DNA of 64,000 nt from an uncultured Clostridium sp. (GTDB taxonomy: Bacteria; Bacillota; Clostridia; Clostridiales; Clostridiaceae): positions 62,001-126,000 of the forward strand of contig CAKVLD010000004.1 of NCBI GenBank assembly GCA_934755305.1, in the 5' to 3' direction. Below are positions 1 to 8,743 of this stretch, one piece after another (position 1 is the first letter of the stretch; every line of letters starts with the position of its first letter). The position numbers were made by a program, and so were the translations under genes. Under the pieces are notes generated by a model, which was not told the origin of the DNA, searched no databases, and was given only the letters and a program-made list of their open reading frames with translations.

Positions 1-1
1 G

Positions 2-748
2 AAGGATGCAGGTATTGAAGTTAAAGTAGGAGTTTTAGAGAGAGAATGTAAAAAAGTTAATGAAGTATTTTTAAAATATATAACCACTAAAGAACCTTTT
101 GTACTTATGAAAAATGCAATGTCTCTTGATGGAAAGATAGCAACATATTTAGGAGAATCAAAATGGATTTCAAATGAAAAATCTAGAGAAAGAGTTCAAA
201 TGTTAAGAAATAAATATGCAGCTATTATGGTGGGAATAAATACAGTAATAAAAGATAATCCTGAATTAACTTGTAGACTTGAAGGTGGAGTGAGTCCTAT
301 AAGAGTAATTGTGGACAGTAAGTTAAGAATTCCTATTGAATCAAAAATAGTTCAAACATCTAAAAATGTAAAGACAATAGTAGCTACTACTTCAAATTGC
401 AATAAAGATAAAAAAGCAAAGCTTGAGAAAAGTGGAGTAGAAGTTATTTTAATAGAAGAAAGAGAAGACAAGGTTGATCTTAAAAAATTAATGAAAGTAT
501 TGGGTCAAAAAGAAATTGATAGTATTTTGTTAGAAGGTGGGGGAGAACTAAATTTCTCAGCCCTTAAAGCAGGAATTGTAGATAAAGTGGAAACTTATAT
601 AGCGCCTAAATTAATAGGTGGCAAAGAAGCCAAAACACCAGTAGAAGGTAAAGGAATAGATAACTTAAGTGATGCTTATCAGTTAGAAAATATAGAAACA
701 ACAATTATAGACGGAGATATTTTGATAGAAGGTTATGTAAAGAGGTGA
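2..748 (+). CDS. ribD: Riboflavin biosynthesis protein RibD, C-terminal part (5' truncated by window edge)
   Basis: The frame is open from base 2, so the gene starts before the window. What remains is the C-terminal reductase domain, which reduces the ribosyl side chain of the deaminated pyrimidine intermediate in riboflavin synthesis. Visible motifs are KNAMSLDGKIAT near the beginning of the domain and ILLEGGGELNFSAL, the nucleotide-binding region typical of RibD_C. The N-terminal zinc deaminase domain lies outside the window. An internal ATG at 107 is not the real start, because the preceding codons (GIEVKVGVLERECKK) are normal RibD sequence. It is first of four rib genes; ribE follows after 4 bases. 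Confidence 0.95.
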   Translation, partial: KDAGIEVKVGVLERECKKVNEVFLKYITTKEPFVLMKNAMSLDGKIATYLGESKWISNEKSRERVQMLRNKYAAIMVGINTVIKDNPELTCRLEGGVSPIRVIVDSKLRIPIESKIVQTSKNVKTIVATTSNCNKDKKAKLEKSGVEVILIEEREDKVDLKKLMKVLGQKEIDSILLEGGGELNFSALKAGIVDKVETYIAPKLIGGKEAKTPVEGKGIDNLSDAYQLENIETTIIDGDILIEGYVKR

Positions 749-752
749 GACT

Positions 753-1400
753 TTGTTTACAGGAATAATTGAAGAAGTAGGACAAGTTAAATCTATAAAA
801 GAAGGTACTATATCATCTACTATTTCAGTAGAAGCAAGTAAAGTTTTAGAAAGTACTAAGGTAGGGGATAGCATATGTACTAATGGGGTTTGTCTTACTG
901 TTACAGAAATAAATAAAAATGAATTCAAAGCTGATGTAATGGCAGAAACATTAAGAAGAAGTAATTTAGGAACTTTAAAAAAAGGAAGCAAAGTTAATTT
1001 AGAAAGAGCATTAACTTTGCAAACTCCATTAGGCGGTCATTTAGTAAGTGGTCATATAGATGGAGTAGGTAAAATAATAGAGATAAAACCAGAAGATAAT
1101 GCAACTTGGTTTTATATAGAATTAGACAAAAAACTTTTGCGATATGTTGTAGAAAAAGGTTCTATTGCAATAGATGGGATAAGTTTAACTGTAGCTTATG
1201 TAGATAATAGAGGATTTAAAGTATCTATAATACCTCATACTTCTAAAGAAACTATACTACTCACTAAAAAAGTTTCAGATAAAGTAAATATTGAATGTGA
1301 TGTTGTGGGGAAATATATAGAAAAATTATTAATCCCAAAGGAAGAAGAAAAGAAAAGTAATATAGATATGAATTTTTTAATAAATAATGGATTTATGTAA
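753..1400 (+). CDS. ribE: Riboflavin synthase alpha subunit
   Basis: Dismutates two 6,7-dimethyl-8-ribityllumazine molecules to riboflavin, the last step of the pathway. It has the family's normal length (215 residues) and its duplicated lumazine-binding fold: MFTGIIEEVG opens the first barrel with NGVCLTV at 44-50, and GHLVSGHIDG at 95-104 opens the second with the matching DGISLTV at 141-147. The start is TTG at 753 behind the Shine-Dalgarno AGAGGTGAG, giving the invariant MFTGI N-terminus. It is tightly packed between ribD and ribBA in one operon. Confidence 0.96.
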   Translation: MFTGIIEEVGQVKSIKEGTISSTISVEASKVLESTKVGDSICTNGVCLTVTEINKNEFKADVMAETLRRSNLGTLKKGSKVNLERALTLQTPLGGHLVSGHIDGVGKIIEIKPEDNATWFYIELDKKLLRYVVEKGSIAIDGISLTVAYVDNRGFKVSIIPHTSKETILLTKKVSDKVNIECDVVGKYIEKLLIPKEEEKKSNIDMNFLINNGFM

Positions 1401-1414
1401 AGGAGAGGGTGTTA

Positions 1415-2614
1415 GTGTTTAAATTTAGTAAAATTGAAGAAGCCATTAAAGATATAAAAGAAGGAAAGATGGTAATAGTAATAGATGACGAAAATAGGGA
1501 GAATGAGGGAGACATAATAATTGCAGCAGAAAAAGCTACACCAGAATCTATTAATTTCATGGCAAAGTATGCAAGAGGACTAATATGTATGCCTATGGAA
1601 GGAGAAATTCTAGATAAGTTAGAGATTAACCCAATGGTAGAACATAATACAGATAATCATGAAACAGCATTTACTGTATCAATAGATCATGTAGACACAA
1701 CAACAGGAATTTCAGCTTTTGAAAGATGTCATACAATTTTAAAAGTTATAGATGAAAATTCAAAACCGTTAGACTTTAGAAGACCAGGTCATATATTTCC
1801 ATTAAGAGCTAAAAAAGGTGGAGTATTAGAAAGAAGAGGACATACAGAAGCAGCAGTAGATTTAGCAAAACTTGCAGGTCTTAAAGGTGCAGGAGTTATA
1901 TGTGAAATTATGAAAGATGATGGAACTATGGCTAGAACTAAAGACCTTATGGAGTTTTCTAAGGAGAAAAATATAAAAATTATAACTATAGCTGATTTAA
2001 TAAACTATAGAGAAAGAAATGAAGTTCTTATAGAGGAAGTAGCTAAAGCAAAAATGCCAACTAGATATGGGGAATTCATTATACATGGATTTGTAAATAA
2101 ATTAAATGGAGAACATCATATTGCCTTAGTTAAAGGAGATATAGATGAGAATACACCAGTTTTAGCTAGAATACACTCAGAATGTTTAACTGGAGATGCC
2201 TTAGGTTCTGCTAGATGCGATTGTGGACAACAATATGATGCAGCTATGAAGAGAATTGCAGAAGAAGGCCAAGGGGTATTGGTATATATGAGACAAGAAG
2301 GAAGAGGAATAGGATTAATAAATAAGATTAGAGCTTATGAACTTCAAGATCAAGGTTATGATACTGTTGAAGCAAATTTAAAATTAGGATTTCCAGCAGA
2401 TATGCGTAAATATGATATAAGTGCACAAATATTAAAAAGTCTTGGAGTAAAAAAGGTAAGACTTATGACTAATAACCCAGATAAGATTACTGGATTAGAG
2501 GAATATGATATAGAAATTATTGAAAGAGTACCTATTCAAATAGCAGCTAATAATAGTAATAAGTTTTATTTAAAAACCAAACAAGAAAAAATGAATCACA
2601 TTTTAAATTATTAA
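1415..2614 (+). CDS. ribBA: Bifunctional DHBP synthase / GTP cyclohydrolase II
   Basis: Makes both riboflavin precursors: 3,4-dihydroxy-2-butanone 4-phosphate from ribulose 5-phosphate (N-terminal half, about residues 1-205, with DDENRENEGD and RRGHTEAAVDLAKLAG) and the pyrimidine from GTP (C-terminal half). The zinc cysteines of GTP cyclohydrolase II are visible in HSECLTGDALGSARCDCGQQ. An in-frame GTG at 1409 sits only one base after the Shine-Dalgarno AGGAGAG (1401-1407). The GTG at 1415 has seven bases of spacing and is preferred, giving 399 residues starting MFKFSKIEEAI. Third gene of the rib operon. Confidence 0.95.
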   Translation: MFKFSKIEEAIKDIKEGKMVIVIDDENRENEGDIIIAAEKATPESINFMAKYARGLICMPMEGEILDKLEINPMVEHNTDNHETAFTVSIDHVDTTTGISAFERCHTILKVIDENSKPLDFRRPGHIFPLRAKKGGVLERRGHTEAAVDLAKLAGLKGAGVICEIMKDDGTMARTKDLMEFSKEKNIKIITIADLINYRERNEVLIEEVAKAKMPTRYGEFIIHGFVNKLNGEHHIALVKGDIDENTPVLARIHSECLTGDALGSARCDCGQQYDAAMKRIAEEGQGVLVYMRQEGRGIGLINKIRAYELQDQGYDTVEANLKLGFPADMRKYDISAQILKSLGVKKVRLMTNNPDKITGLEEYDIEIIERVPIQIAANNSNKFYLKTKQEKMNHILNY

Positions 2615-2630
2615 TTAGGGGGAATTAAAA

Positions 2631-3092
2631 ATGAAGGTAAATGAAGGAAAGTTAGTAGCAGAAGGACTAAAGATAGCTATAGTAGCATCAAGATTTAATG
2701 AATTTATAGTATCAAAATTAGTAAGTGGAGCTTTAGATGGATTAAAAAGACATGGGGTGAAAGATGGTGATATAGAACTTACATGGGTTCCTGGAGCTTT
2801 TGAGATTCCATTATTAGCAAAGAAGCTAGCTGCGTCAGATAAATATGATGCTATAATATGCTTAGGAGCTGTAATAAAGGGAGCAACATCTCATTATGAT
2901 TATGTATGTGCAGAAGTTTCAAAGGGAGTAGCTTCAGTATCTTTAAGTACAGAAAAGCCAGTTATATTTGGAGTAGTAACTACAGATAATATAGAACAAG
3001 CTATAGAAAGAGCTGGAACAAAGGCTGGAAATAAAGGATATGATGCAGCTTTAAGTGCAATTGAAATGGCTAATCTTTTAAAAAATATATAA
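2631..3092 (+). CDS. ribH: 6,7-dimethyl-8-ribityllumazine synthase
   Basis: Condenses the pyrimidine and butanone phosphate intermediates to the lumazine substrate of RibE. It is full length for the family at 153 residues. It shows SRFNEFI near the N-terminus, WVPGAFEIPL, and GAVIKGATSHYDYV, which carries the catalytic histidine. A TAGGGGGA ribosome site precedes the ATG. It is the last gene of the operon and is followed by a strong hairpin terminator. Confidence 0.97.
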   Translation: MKVNEGKLVAEGLKIAIVASRFNEFIVSKLVSGALDGLKRHGVKDGDIELTWVPGAFEIPLLAKKLAASDKYDAIICLGAVIKGATSHYDYVCAEVSKGVASVSLSTEKPVIFGVVTTDNIEQAIERAGTKAGNKGYDAALSAIEMANLLKNI

Positions 3093-3160
3093 TATCTAAT
3101 TTTATTAGGTATAAAAATTAAAATCTAAAATAGAATTTATAATATATAGTATAAATAATA

Positions 3161-3196
3161 AAAGCTTATATAACATTGTTGTATAGGCTTTTTATG
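3161..3196 (+). terminator. Terminator of the riboflavin operon
   Basis: AAAGCTTATATAAC pairs with GTTGTATAGGCTTT across an ATT loop (14 pairs, two of them G-U), followed by a short T run. It lies 68 bases after ribH and before malQ. Confidence 0.85.
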
Positions 3197-3231
3197 CTTG
3201 TATAAAGTATATTCTAGGAGGTTTTAGTAAT

Positions 3232-4728
3232 ATGGAAAGAGGCTCAGGTGTGTTAATGCATGTATCATCGTTACCAGGCAAATATGGTATTGGAACATTT
3301 GGTAGTGAAGCTTACAAATTTATAGATTTTGTACAGAAAGCTGGTTTAAAATATTGGCAGATACTACCTTTAGGACACACTGGTTATGGAGATTCGCCTT
3401 ATCAATGTTTTACTGCTTATGCTGGAAATCCTTATTTTATAGACTTTGATTTATTAAATAAAAATGGTCTTTTAAATAGAGATGAATATGAACATGAATA
3501 TTATCAATCAAATGAAGAAAGAGTAGACTATGGTCTTATATATAATGCAAAATATAAAGTTTTGAAGATAGCTTATGAAAAATATAAATCAAGAGAAGAT
3601 ATAAAAATAAAGGTGAAAAACTTTAAAGAAGAAAACAGTGATTGGTTAGATGATTATAGTTTATATATGGCCTTGAAACATGAATTTAATTATAAGAGTT
3701 GGTATGAATGGGATGATGATATTAAGTTTAGAAAAAAAGAAGCTTTAAATAGATATAAAGAAAAGCTTAAAGATGAGATAGAATATTGGTGCTTTATACA
3801 ATATTTATTTTTTACTCAATGGAAAGACGTTAAAGGCTATGCAAATGAAAAAGGTATAGAAATAATAGGGGATATACCTATATATGTTTCAGCTGATAGT
3901 GTGGATATTTGGAGTAAACCAGAAAATTTTAAGATTGATGAAAAAACTTTAGAACCTATCTCTGTAGCAGGATGCCCACCTGATGCATTTTCAAGTACTG
4001 GTCAACTTTGGGGAAATGTTATTTATGATTGGGACTATATGAAGAAGAATGATTATGAGTGGTGGATCAATAGAATAAAAGAAAATTTCAAGTTATATGA
4101 TGTTGTGAGAATTGATCATTTTAGAGGATTAGAATCTTATTGGGAAATACTTTATGGAGAAACTACAGCTGTTAATGGTAAATGGAGTAAGGGGCCAGCA
4201 ATGGATTTATTTAAGGTGATAAATGAAAAATTGGGAGATGTAAATATAATAGCTGAGGATTTGGGATTTTTAACAGATGATGTTATTAAGTTTGTAAAAG
4301 AATCTGGTTGTCCTGGAATGAAGGTATTACAATTTGCCTTTGATGGATCTAACAGAAATCATTATTTGCCTCACAATTATGAAAGAAATTGTGTAGCTTA
4401 TACAGGAACTCATGATAATGATACCTGTATGGGTTGGTATGAAAGTACAAGTAGTGAGAATGATAGGAAAAATGCTAGAGAATATTTAGGGTTAAATAAA
4501 GAAGAGGGGTATAATTGGGGATTAATTAGAGGAATATGGTCTAGTGTAGCTGATATAGCAATAGCACAGATGCAAGACTTTTTAGGTATTGGTAATGAAG
4601 GAAGAATGAATTTGCCATCTAGCCTCGGAGGAAATTGGAGCTGGAGGATGAAAGGAGATGTAGAGTTGGGAAAATTGGCGGATAAAATTCTAAAGATAAA
4701 TTATAGATATAGTAGGAGTAATTTTTAG
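3232..4728 (+). CDS. malQ: 4-alpha-glucanotransferase (GH77), copy 1
   Basis: Amylomaltase that disproportionates maltooligosaccharides, moving glucan chains between maltodextrins. The 498-residue length is that of bacterial MalQ. GH77 motifs are present: SSLPGKYGIGTFG near the N-terminus, LPLGHTGYGDSPYQ, GDIPIYVSADSVD, VVRIDHFRG with the nucleophile aspartate, IIAEDLGFLT with the acid/base glutamate, and YTGTHDND. A strong AGGAGG precedes the ATG. It stands alone between a terminator and repeat element A. A paralogue lies at 13862-15367. Confidence 0.95.
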   Translation: MERGSGVLMHVSSLPGKYGIGTFGSEAYKFIDFVQKAGLKYWQILPLGHTGYGDSPYQCFTAYAGNPYFIDFDLLNKNGLLNRDEYEHEYYQSNEERVDYGLIYNAKYKVLKIAYEKYKSREDIKIKVKNFKEENSDWLDDYSLYMALKHEFNYKSWYEWDDDIKFRKKEALNRYKEKLKDEIEYWCFIQYLFFTQWKDVKGYANEKGIEIIGDIPIYVSADSVDIWSKPENFKIDEKTLEPISVAGCPPDAFSSTGQLWGNVIYDWDYMKKNDYEWWINRIKENFKLYDVVRIDHFRGLESYWEILYGETTAVNGKWSKGPAMDLFKVINEKLGDVNIIAEDLGFLTDDVIKFVKESGCPGMKVLQFAFDGSNRNHYLPHNYERNCVAYTGTHDNDTCMGWYESTSSENDRKNAREYLGLNKEEGYNWGLIRGIWSSVADIAIAQMQDFLGIGNEGRMNLPSSLGGNWSWRMKGDVELGKLADKILKINYRYSRSNF

Positions 4729-4730
4729 GG

Positions 4731-4893
4731 TTAGATATTATGATAACTGAGAAATCTTCATAGTATTGGTTCTGGCATGTTAGTTGAGTTTCACTAAGAA
4801 TTTCTATTTTCCTGCAAGTTAATTTGGACGTAAGGTGAAAATTTACCAATGACTCAAACAAATCACCTTATAATCGTCCAATTTAACTTCAAA
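4731..4893 (+). repeat. Giant-hairpin repeat element, copy A (3' arm lost)
   Basis: Begins TTAGATATTATGATAAC two bases after the malQ stop. The outer-arm sequence AATCTTCATAGTATTG is identical to copy B. The inner stem GGACGTAAGGTGA pairs with TCACCTTATAATCGTCC around a loop containing GACTCAAACA, a shortened form of the conserved loop. The matching right outer arm is missing after about 4890, so this is a half copy. Confidence 0.75.
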
Positions 4894-5061
4894 TCCGATA
4901 ATAATAAATAAGCATTTAAATACTTTGGTTGATAGTGGCAAGTTACTTTCAGAAAATAAGAAATATTTTTTTCTATAAGTTTCTATTTATAAATATTACT
5001 CATACAATTATTGAGTTAATATTTACGATAGTTAAATAAATATTACATAACAGTGAAATAT

Positions 5062-5090
5062 TTGTATAAAATAAAACGGTATGATAAAAT
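5062..5090 (+). promoter_or_regulatory. Candidate promoter of the malK-type gene
   Basis: TTGTAT (5062-5067), a 17-base spacer, then TAAAAT (5085-5090). The spacer contains ACGGTATGA, a weak match to the operator half seen before malE. The rest of 4894-5226 is AT-rich with no gene. A cre-like TGTAAACGTTATTT lies at 5162-5175 and matches 12 of 14 consensus positions. Confidence 0.45.
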
Positions 5091-5226
5091 GAAGTATATT
5101 ATATATATTATGTTATTACATACAAAAATAATAAAAATACTTTGTGTGTAATTCCAATAGATGTAAACGTTATTTGGAGTTATACTAATTTTATCATAAG
5201 TTGAGAAGTTAAGGGGGAAAAGTAAA

Positions 5227-6336
5227 ATGGCAAACCTTTCATTAAAGAATATTTACAAAATATATCCAGGTGATGTAGCCGCAGTAAAAGATTTTAATTT
5301 AGAAATACAAGATAAAGAATTTATAGTATTCGTTGGGCCATCAGGTTGTGGTAAATCTACAACATTAAGAATGATAGCAGGCCTTGAAGAAATATCAAAA
5401 GGTGAATTATATATTGGGGATAAGTTAGTTAACGATATGGAACCTAAGGATAGAGATATATCAATGGTATTCCAAAACTATGCATTATATCCACATATGA
5501 CAGTATACGATAATATGGCTTTTGGACTTAAAATAAAAAAGGTGCCAAAGGATGAAATAGACGCAAAAGTAAAAGAAGCTGCAAAGATATTAGATATTGA
5601 ATCTTTATTAAATAGAAGACCTAAAGCATTATCAGGTGGTCAAAGACAAAGAGTTGCATTAGGTAGAGCTATTGTTAGAAAACCTAAGGTATTTTTAATG
5701 GACGAGCCATTATCAAACCTTGATGCAAAATTAAGAGTTCAAATGAGAACAGAAATTTCAAAACTTCATAGAAGATTAGAAACTACAGTAATTTATGTAA
5801 CACATGATCAAACAGAAGCTATGACAATGGGATCAAGAATTGTAGTTATGAAGGATGGTATTATTCAACAAGTTGATACTCCTCAAAATATATATAATCA
5901 TCCATCAAATATGTTTGTTGCAAGCTTTATAGGAAGTCCACAAATGAATTTTATAGATGGAGAAGTAAAGATTGAAGGAGATAAAGCGTATGCTTTATTT
6001 GAAAATGAAAAGATACTTTTACCAGAAGAAGCAACTTCTAAATTAAAGAGAGAAGGTTTAGACGGTAAAGCTGTTAAATTTGGTATAAGACCAGAAGAAT
6101 TAGACGATGATAAAGAACTTATAGAAGCTAATCCAACAGAAGTGATTAATGCATCAGTAGAAGTTATTGAACTTATGGGAGCTGAAAGCTACATTTATAC
6201 TAAGATAGGAAATACTAAGTTAACAGTAAGAGTTAATGGTAGTACAGCATTAAAAGTTGGTGAACAAGCTAAAGTGCATATTAATCCTAATAGAATTCAT
6301 GTATTTGATAAGGAAACAGAATTAAGAGTTATATAG
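5227..6336 (+). CDS. Sugar ABC transporter ATP-binding protein, MalK/MsmX/UgpC type
   Basis: Cytoplasmic ATPase subunit that energises carbohydrate importers. It has Walker A GPSGCGKST at 37-45, Q-loop MVFQNYALYP, signature LSGGQ at 135-139, Walker B FLMDEP near 156-161 and THDQTEAMT. A C-terminal MalK-type regulatory domain occupies about residues 240-369 (FGIRPEE). Its 369-residue length is normal. MalEFG at 7493-10565 has no ATPase of its own, so this is its likely partner; MsmX-type ATPases often serve several sugar importers. The PucR-type regulator starts 22 bases downstream. Confidence 0.93.
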   Translation: MANLSLKNIYKIYPGDVAAVKDFNLEIQDKEFIVFVGPSGCGKSTTLRMIAGLEEISKGELYIGDKLVNDMEPKDRDISMVFQNYALYPHMTVYDNMAFGLKIKKVPKDEIDAKVKEAAKILDIESLLNRRPKALSGGQRQRVALGRAIVRKPKVFLMDEPLSNLDAKLRVQMRTEISKLHRRLETTVIYVTHDQTEAMTMGSRIVVMKDGIIQQVDTPQNIYNHPSNMFVASFIGSPQMNFIDGEVKIEGDKAYALFENEKILLPEEATSKLKREGLDGKAVKFGIRPEELDDDKELIEANPTEVINASVEVIELMGAESYIYTKIGNTKLTVRVNGSTALKVGEQAKVHINPNRIHVFDKETELRVI

Positions 6337-6358
6337 GATTTCTTTCGGAGGTGTGGAA

Positions 6359-7306
6359 ATGAAAAACTTAAATGAATTATTAAATGGTATTAGTATAGTT
6401 GCTCAAGTTCCTTTTAAAATGAAAAATGCTAAAGGAGACATTTATACATCTCCGAATTTCCATATAAAGACTACTTATGTAGAAAGAAAGATACAATCAA
6501 TCAGAGAAGAATTGACTTTGCTTGTATGTGCGGAAGATAGAAGTGCACTTCCTTTACTAGAAAATTATATATCTAATACTATAAAAAATGAATATATAAA
6601 AAGGAATGATATTATTTTAAATATCATTGAAAATAAGCCTTTTTCAAAAGGGTATATAGAAGATATATATCCGTTTCTTGAAAAAGAATTTTCAATTGTA
6701 ATTATAAATTCAAAGCAAAATACTGTGAATAGGATAATATCTTTAATATCTGATGGATACAAAGATGAGGATGTAGTTATTATTAACTATAAAGATAGGA
6801 CTTTAATTTTAGGAAAATTAGAAGATTCTAAAGAACATGCATTAAGCATAAATGAAACTTTACAGTATAGTTTAGGTGGAAATTTTTTGATTGCATATGC
6901 AAATGTTAATTCATATGAAGAATTGAGAGTAAAAATAGGGAATTGTTTGAAAAAGATAGAATTGGCACAAAAGTTTAATATGACAGAAGGTATATTAGGA
7001 GAAAGTTCACTTTTATTTGAGGAGATAGTTGATAGTATAGATGAGTCTAAGAAAGATACTTTACTTAAACAATGTAGTAAGGGGTTTGATAGGTTAGATA
7101 ATGAAATGATAAGAACTATAGATGTATTTTTTAAGTGCGGCTTGAACGTTAGTGAAAGCGCAAAATGTCTATATATTCATAGAAATACATTAATATATAG
7201 AATTGATAAAATTCAAAGGTATACAGGTTTTGATATAAAGGACTTTAATATGTCAGTAGTTTTTAAAATATTATTCTTTTTATGGAAAGAAAAAAAATAT
7301 AAATAA
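6359..7306 (+). CDS. PucR/CdaR-type transcriptional regulator
   Basis: A 315-residue protein whose C-terminal end (about residues 255-300) is a PucR-type helix-turn-helix with the typical pattern NVSESAKCLYIHRNTLIYR followed by IDKIQRYTGFDI. The N-terminal 230 residues have no motif I recognise and probably form the sensor. A GTG at 6353 overlaps the Shine-Dalgarno CGGAGGTG; the ATG at 6359, six bases after it, is preferred. It sits between malK and malE, so it probably regulates sugar uptake or responds to its products, although a LacI-type regulator is also in the cluster. The ligand is unknown. Confidence 0.8.
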   Translation: MKNLNELLNGISIVAQVPFKMKNAKGDIYTSPNFHIKTTYVERKIQSIREELTLLVCAEDRSALPLLENYISNTIKNEYIKRNDIILNIIENKPFSKGYIEDIYPFLEKEFSIVIINSKQNTVNRIISLISDGYKDEDVVIINYKDRTLILGKLEDSKEHALSINETLQYSLGGNFLIAYANVNSYEELRVKIGNCLKKIELAQKFNMTEGILGESSLLFEEIVDSIDESKKDTLLKQCSKGFDRLDNEMIRTIDVFFKCGLNVSESAKCLYIHRNTLIYRIDKIQRYTGFDIKDFNMSVVFKILFFLWKEKKYK

Positions 7307-7320
7307 ATTCAAAAAAAGTA

Positions 7321-7350
7321 TTGAAATGGAATATACAAAAGGTGTACAAT
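7321..7350 (+). promoter_or_regulatory. Promoter of malEFG
   Basis: TTGAAA (7321-7326), an 18-base spacer, then TACAAT (7345-7350), about 140 bases upstream of malE. Two operator-like sites follow in the untranslated leader. Confidence 0.7.
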
Positions 7351-7359
7351 GTTATTGAA

Positions 7360-7371
7360 AACGATACCGAG
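7360..7371 (+). promoter_or_regulatory. LacI-family operator-like site 1 (malE leader)
   Basis: AACGATACCGAG, core CGATACCG. It lies about ten bases after the -10 element, where a bound repressor would block initiation or elongation. CG dinucleotides are rare in this DNA, so three such cores at the mal genes stand out. Confidence 0.55.
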
Positions 7372-7408
7372 GAAAAATGAAGTAAATTTGTTTTTTAGAA
7401 TAAATGGA

Positions 7409-7420
7409 ATCGGTTACGAA
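7409..7420 (+). promoter_or_regulatory. LacI-family operator-like site 2 (malE leader)
   Basis: ATCGGTTACGAA, core CGTAACCG on the minus strand. It lies 49 bases from site 1 and fits the same CGNNACCG pattern. Between it and malE is a short hairpin, AAACCCATAGTGGGTTT. Confidence 0.55.
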
Positions 7421-7492
7421 TATAATGTATGGGTTAAGTTAATAAACCCATAGTGGGTTTAAATTTATAAAATATTCTAGGAGGGTTTAATA

Positions 7493-8698
7493 ATGAGTAG
7501 ACGAAAAAAAATTGCTGCGATAATAATGGCAACATTAATTACAGGTACAGGTTTGGTAGGCTGTGGAAGTAGTAAAGAAGATAATGGAAAAGAAACAATA
7601 ACAGTATGGTCTCACTTAAAGACAAACGAAGTTAAAAAGGTAGAAACTCTTGCAAAAGAATGGGGAGATAAAAACAATGTTAATGTAAAAGTAGTTGAAG
7701 ATCAATCAGAAATTCAAGAGTTTAAAGAAGCTGCTAATAGTGCTTCAGGTCCAGATATAATGTATGGAATTCCTCATGACAATTTAGGAACTTTCCAAAA
7801 AGCAAATTTGTTAGCAGAGGTTCCAGACGGAATATTTGATGCTGATAAGTATGTATCTCAAGGTGTAGTTGATTCAGTTACAATAGGTGGAAAACAGTAT
7901 GCATTACCACTAGCACAAGAAGTAATAGCTTTATATTATAATAAAGATAAAGTTTCTGAAGCTCCAAAAACATTGGAAGAAGTTGCTAAGATAGGTAAGG
8001 AAAAAGGATTTATGTTTAACATAGGAGATTTCTATGTATCTTATGGATTATTAAGTGCAAATGGTGGATATGTATTTAAGAATGATAATGGTACTTTAGA
8101 TACTGAAGATGTTGGATTAGGTAATGATGGAAGTGTTAAAGGACTTGAATTTATTAAAAGTTTAGTAGATGACAAATTAATGACACCAGATATTACAGAT
8201 GACATAGCAAAAGAAAAGTTTATAAACGGTGAAACAGCATTCTATATTTCAGGTCCTTGGAATGTAGCAGATGCTAAAGATGCAGGAATTAATTTAGGAC
8301 TAGCTCCAATTCCAACTTTGAATAATCAAACAGTTAAACCTTTCTTAGGTGTACAAGTTGCATTTGTAAATAAGAATTCTAAGAAACAAGATAAAGCTTG
8401 GGAATTAATTAAATATTTAAATGAAAATAATACAGATATCATAATCAAAGAAGGTAACAGAATACCAGTATTAAAGAGTGCACAAGAAGAAGCTGCATTT
8501 AAAGATAATAAGGAAATACAAGCATTTGCAGAAGCAGCTAAAAATGCAGAAGCAATGCCAAATGTACCAGAAATGCAAGCAGCATGGGATCCTGGTAAGA
8601 ATAATATCAAATTATTAATTTCTGGACAAATAGATGCTAAGACAGCAGCTAAAAATATGAAAGAACAAACAATTCAAGGTATTCAACAAACTAAATAA
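7493..8698 (+). CDS. malE: Maltodextrin ABC transporter substrate-binding lipoprotein
   Basis: Extracellular solute-binding protein of the family that captures maltose or maltodextrins for MalFG. An N-terminal signal ends in the lipobox LVGC, with Cys24 as the lipidated residue. The mature part begins ETITVWSHLKTNEVKKVETLAKEW, and family motifs GPDIMYGIPHDNLG, ALPLAQEVIALYYNKD and AFYISGPWNV are present. At 401 residues it is the usual size. AGGAGGG precedes the ATG. Maltodextrin is inferred as ligand from the surrounding amylolytic genes. Confidence 0.92.
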   Translation: MSRRKKIAAIIMATLITGTGLVGCGSSKEDNGKETITVWSHLKTNEVKKVETLAKEWGDKNNVNVKVVEDQSEIQEFKEAANSASGPDIMYGIPHDNLGTFQKANLLAEVPDGIFDADKYVSQGVVDSVTIGGKQYALPLAQEVIALYYNKDKVSEAPKTLEEVAKIGKEKGFMFNIGDFYVSYGLLSANGGYVFKNDNGTLDTEDVGLGNDGSVKGLEFIKSLVDDKLMTPDITDDIAKEKFINGETAFYISGPWNVADAKDAGINLGLAPIPTLNNQTVKPFLGVQVAFVNKNSKKQDKAWELIKYLNENNTDIIIKEGNRIPVLKSAQEEAAFKDNKEIQAFAEAAKNAEAMPNVPEMQAAWDPGKNNIKLLISGQIDAKTAAKNMKEQTIQGIQQTK

Positions 8699-8743
8699 TA
8701 TTTTGAATTAAACTTATAAGTTATAGGGAGAGGAGAAAGAAGT

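Noticed and set aside
4619..4861. 80-codon minus-strand frame running from malQ into the gap
   Set aside because: It lies in antisense malQ plus repeat copy A and has no ribosome site.
7442..7462. Terminator/attenuator hairpin AAACCCATAGTGGGTTT in the malE leader
   Set aside because: The stem is only seven pairs with no T tract, so termination is not supported.
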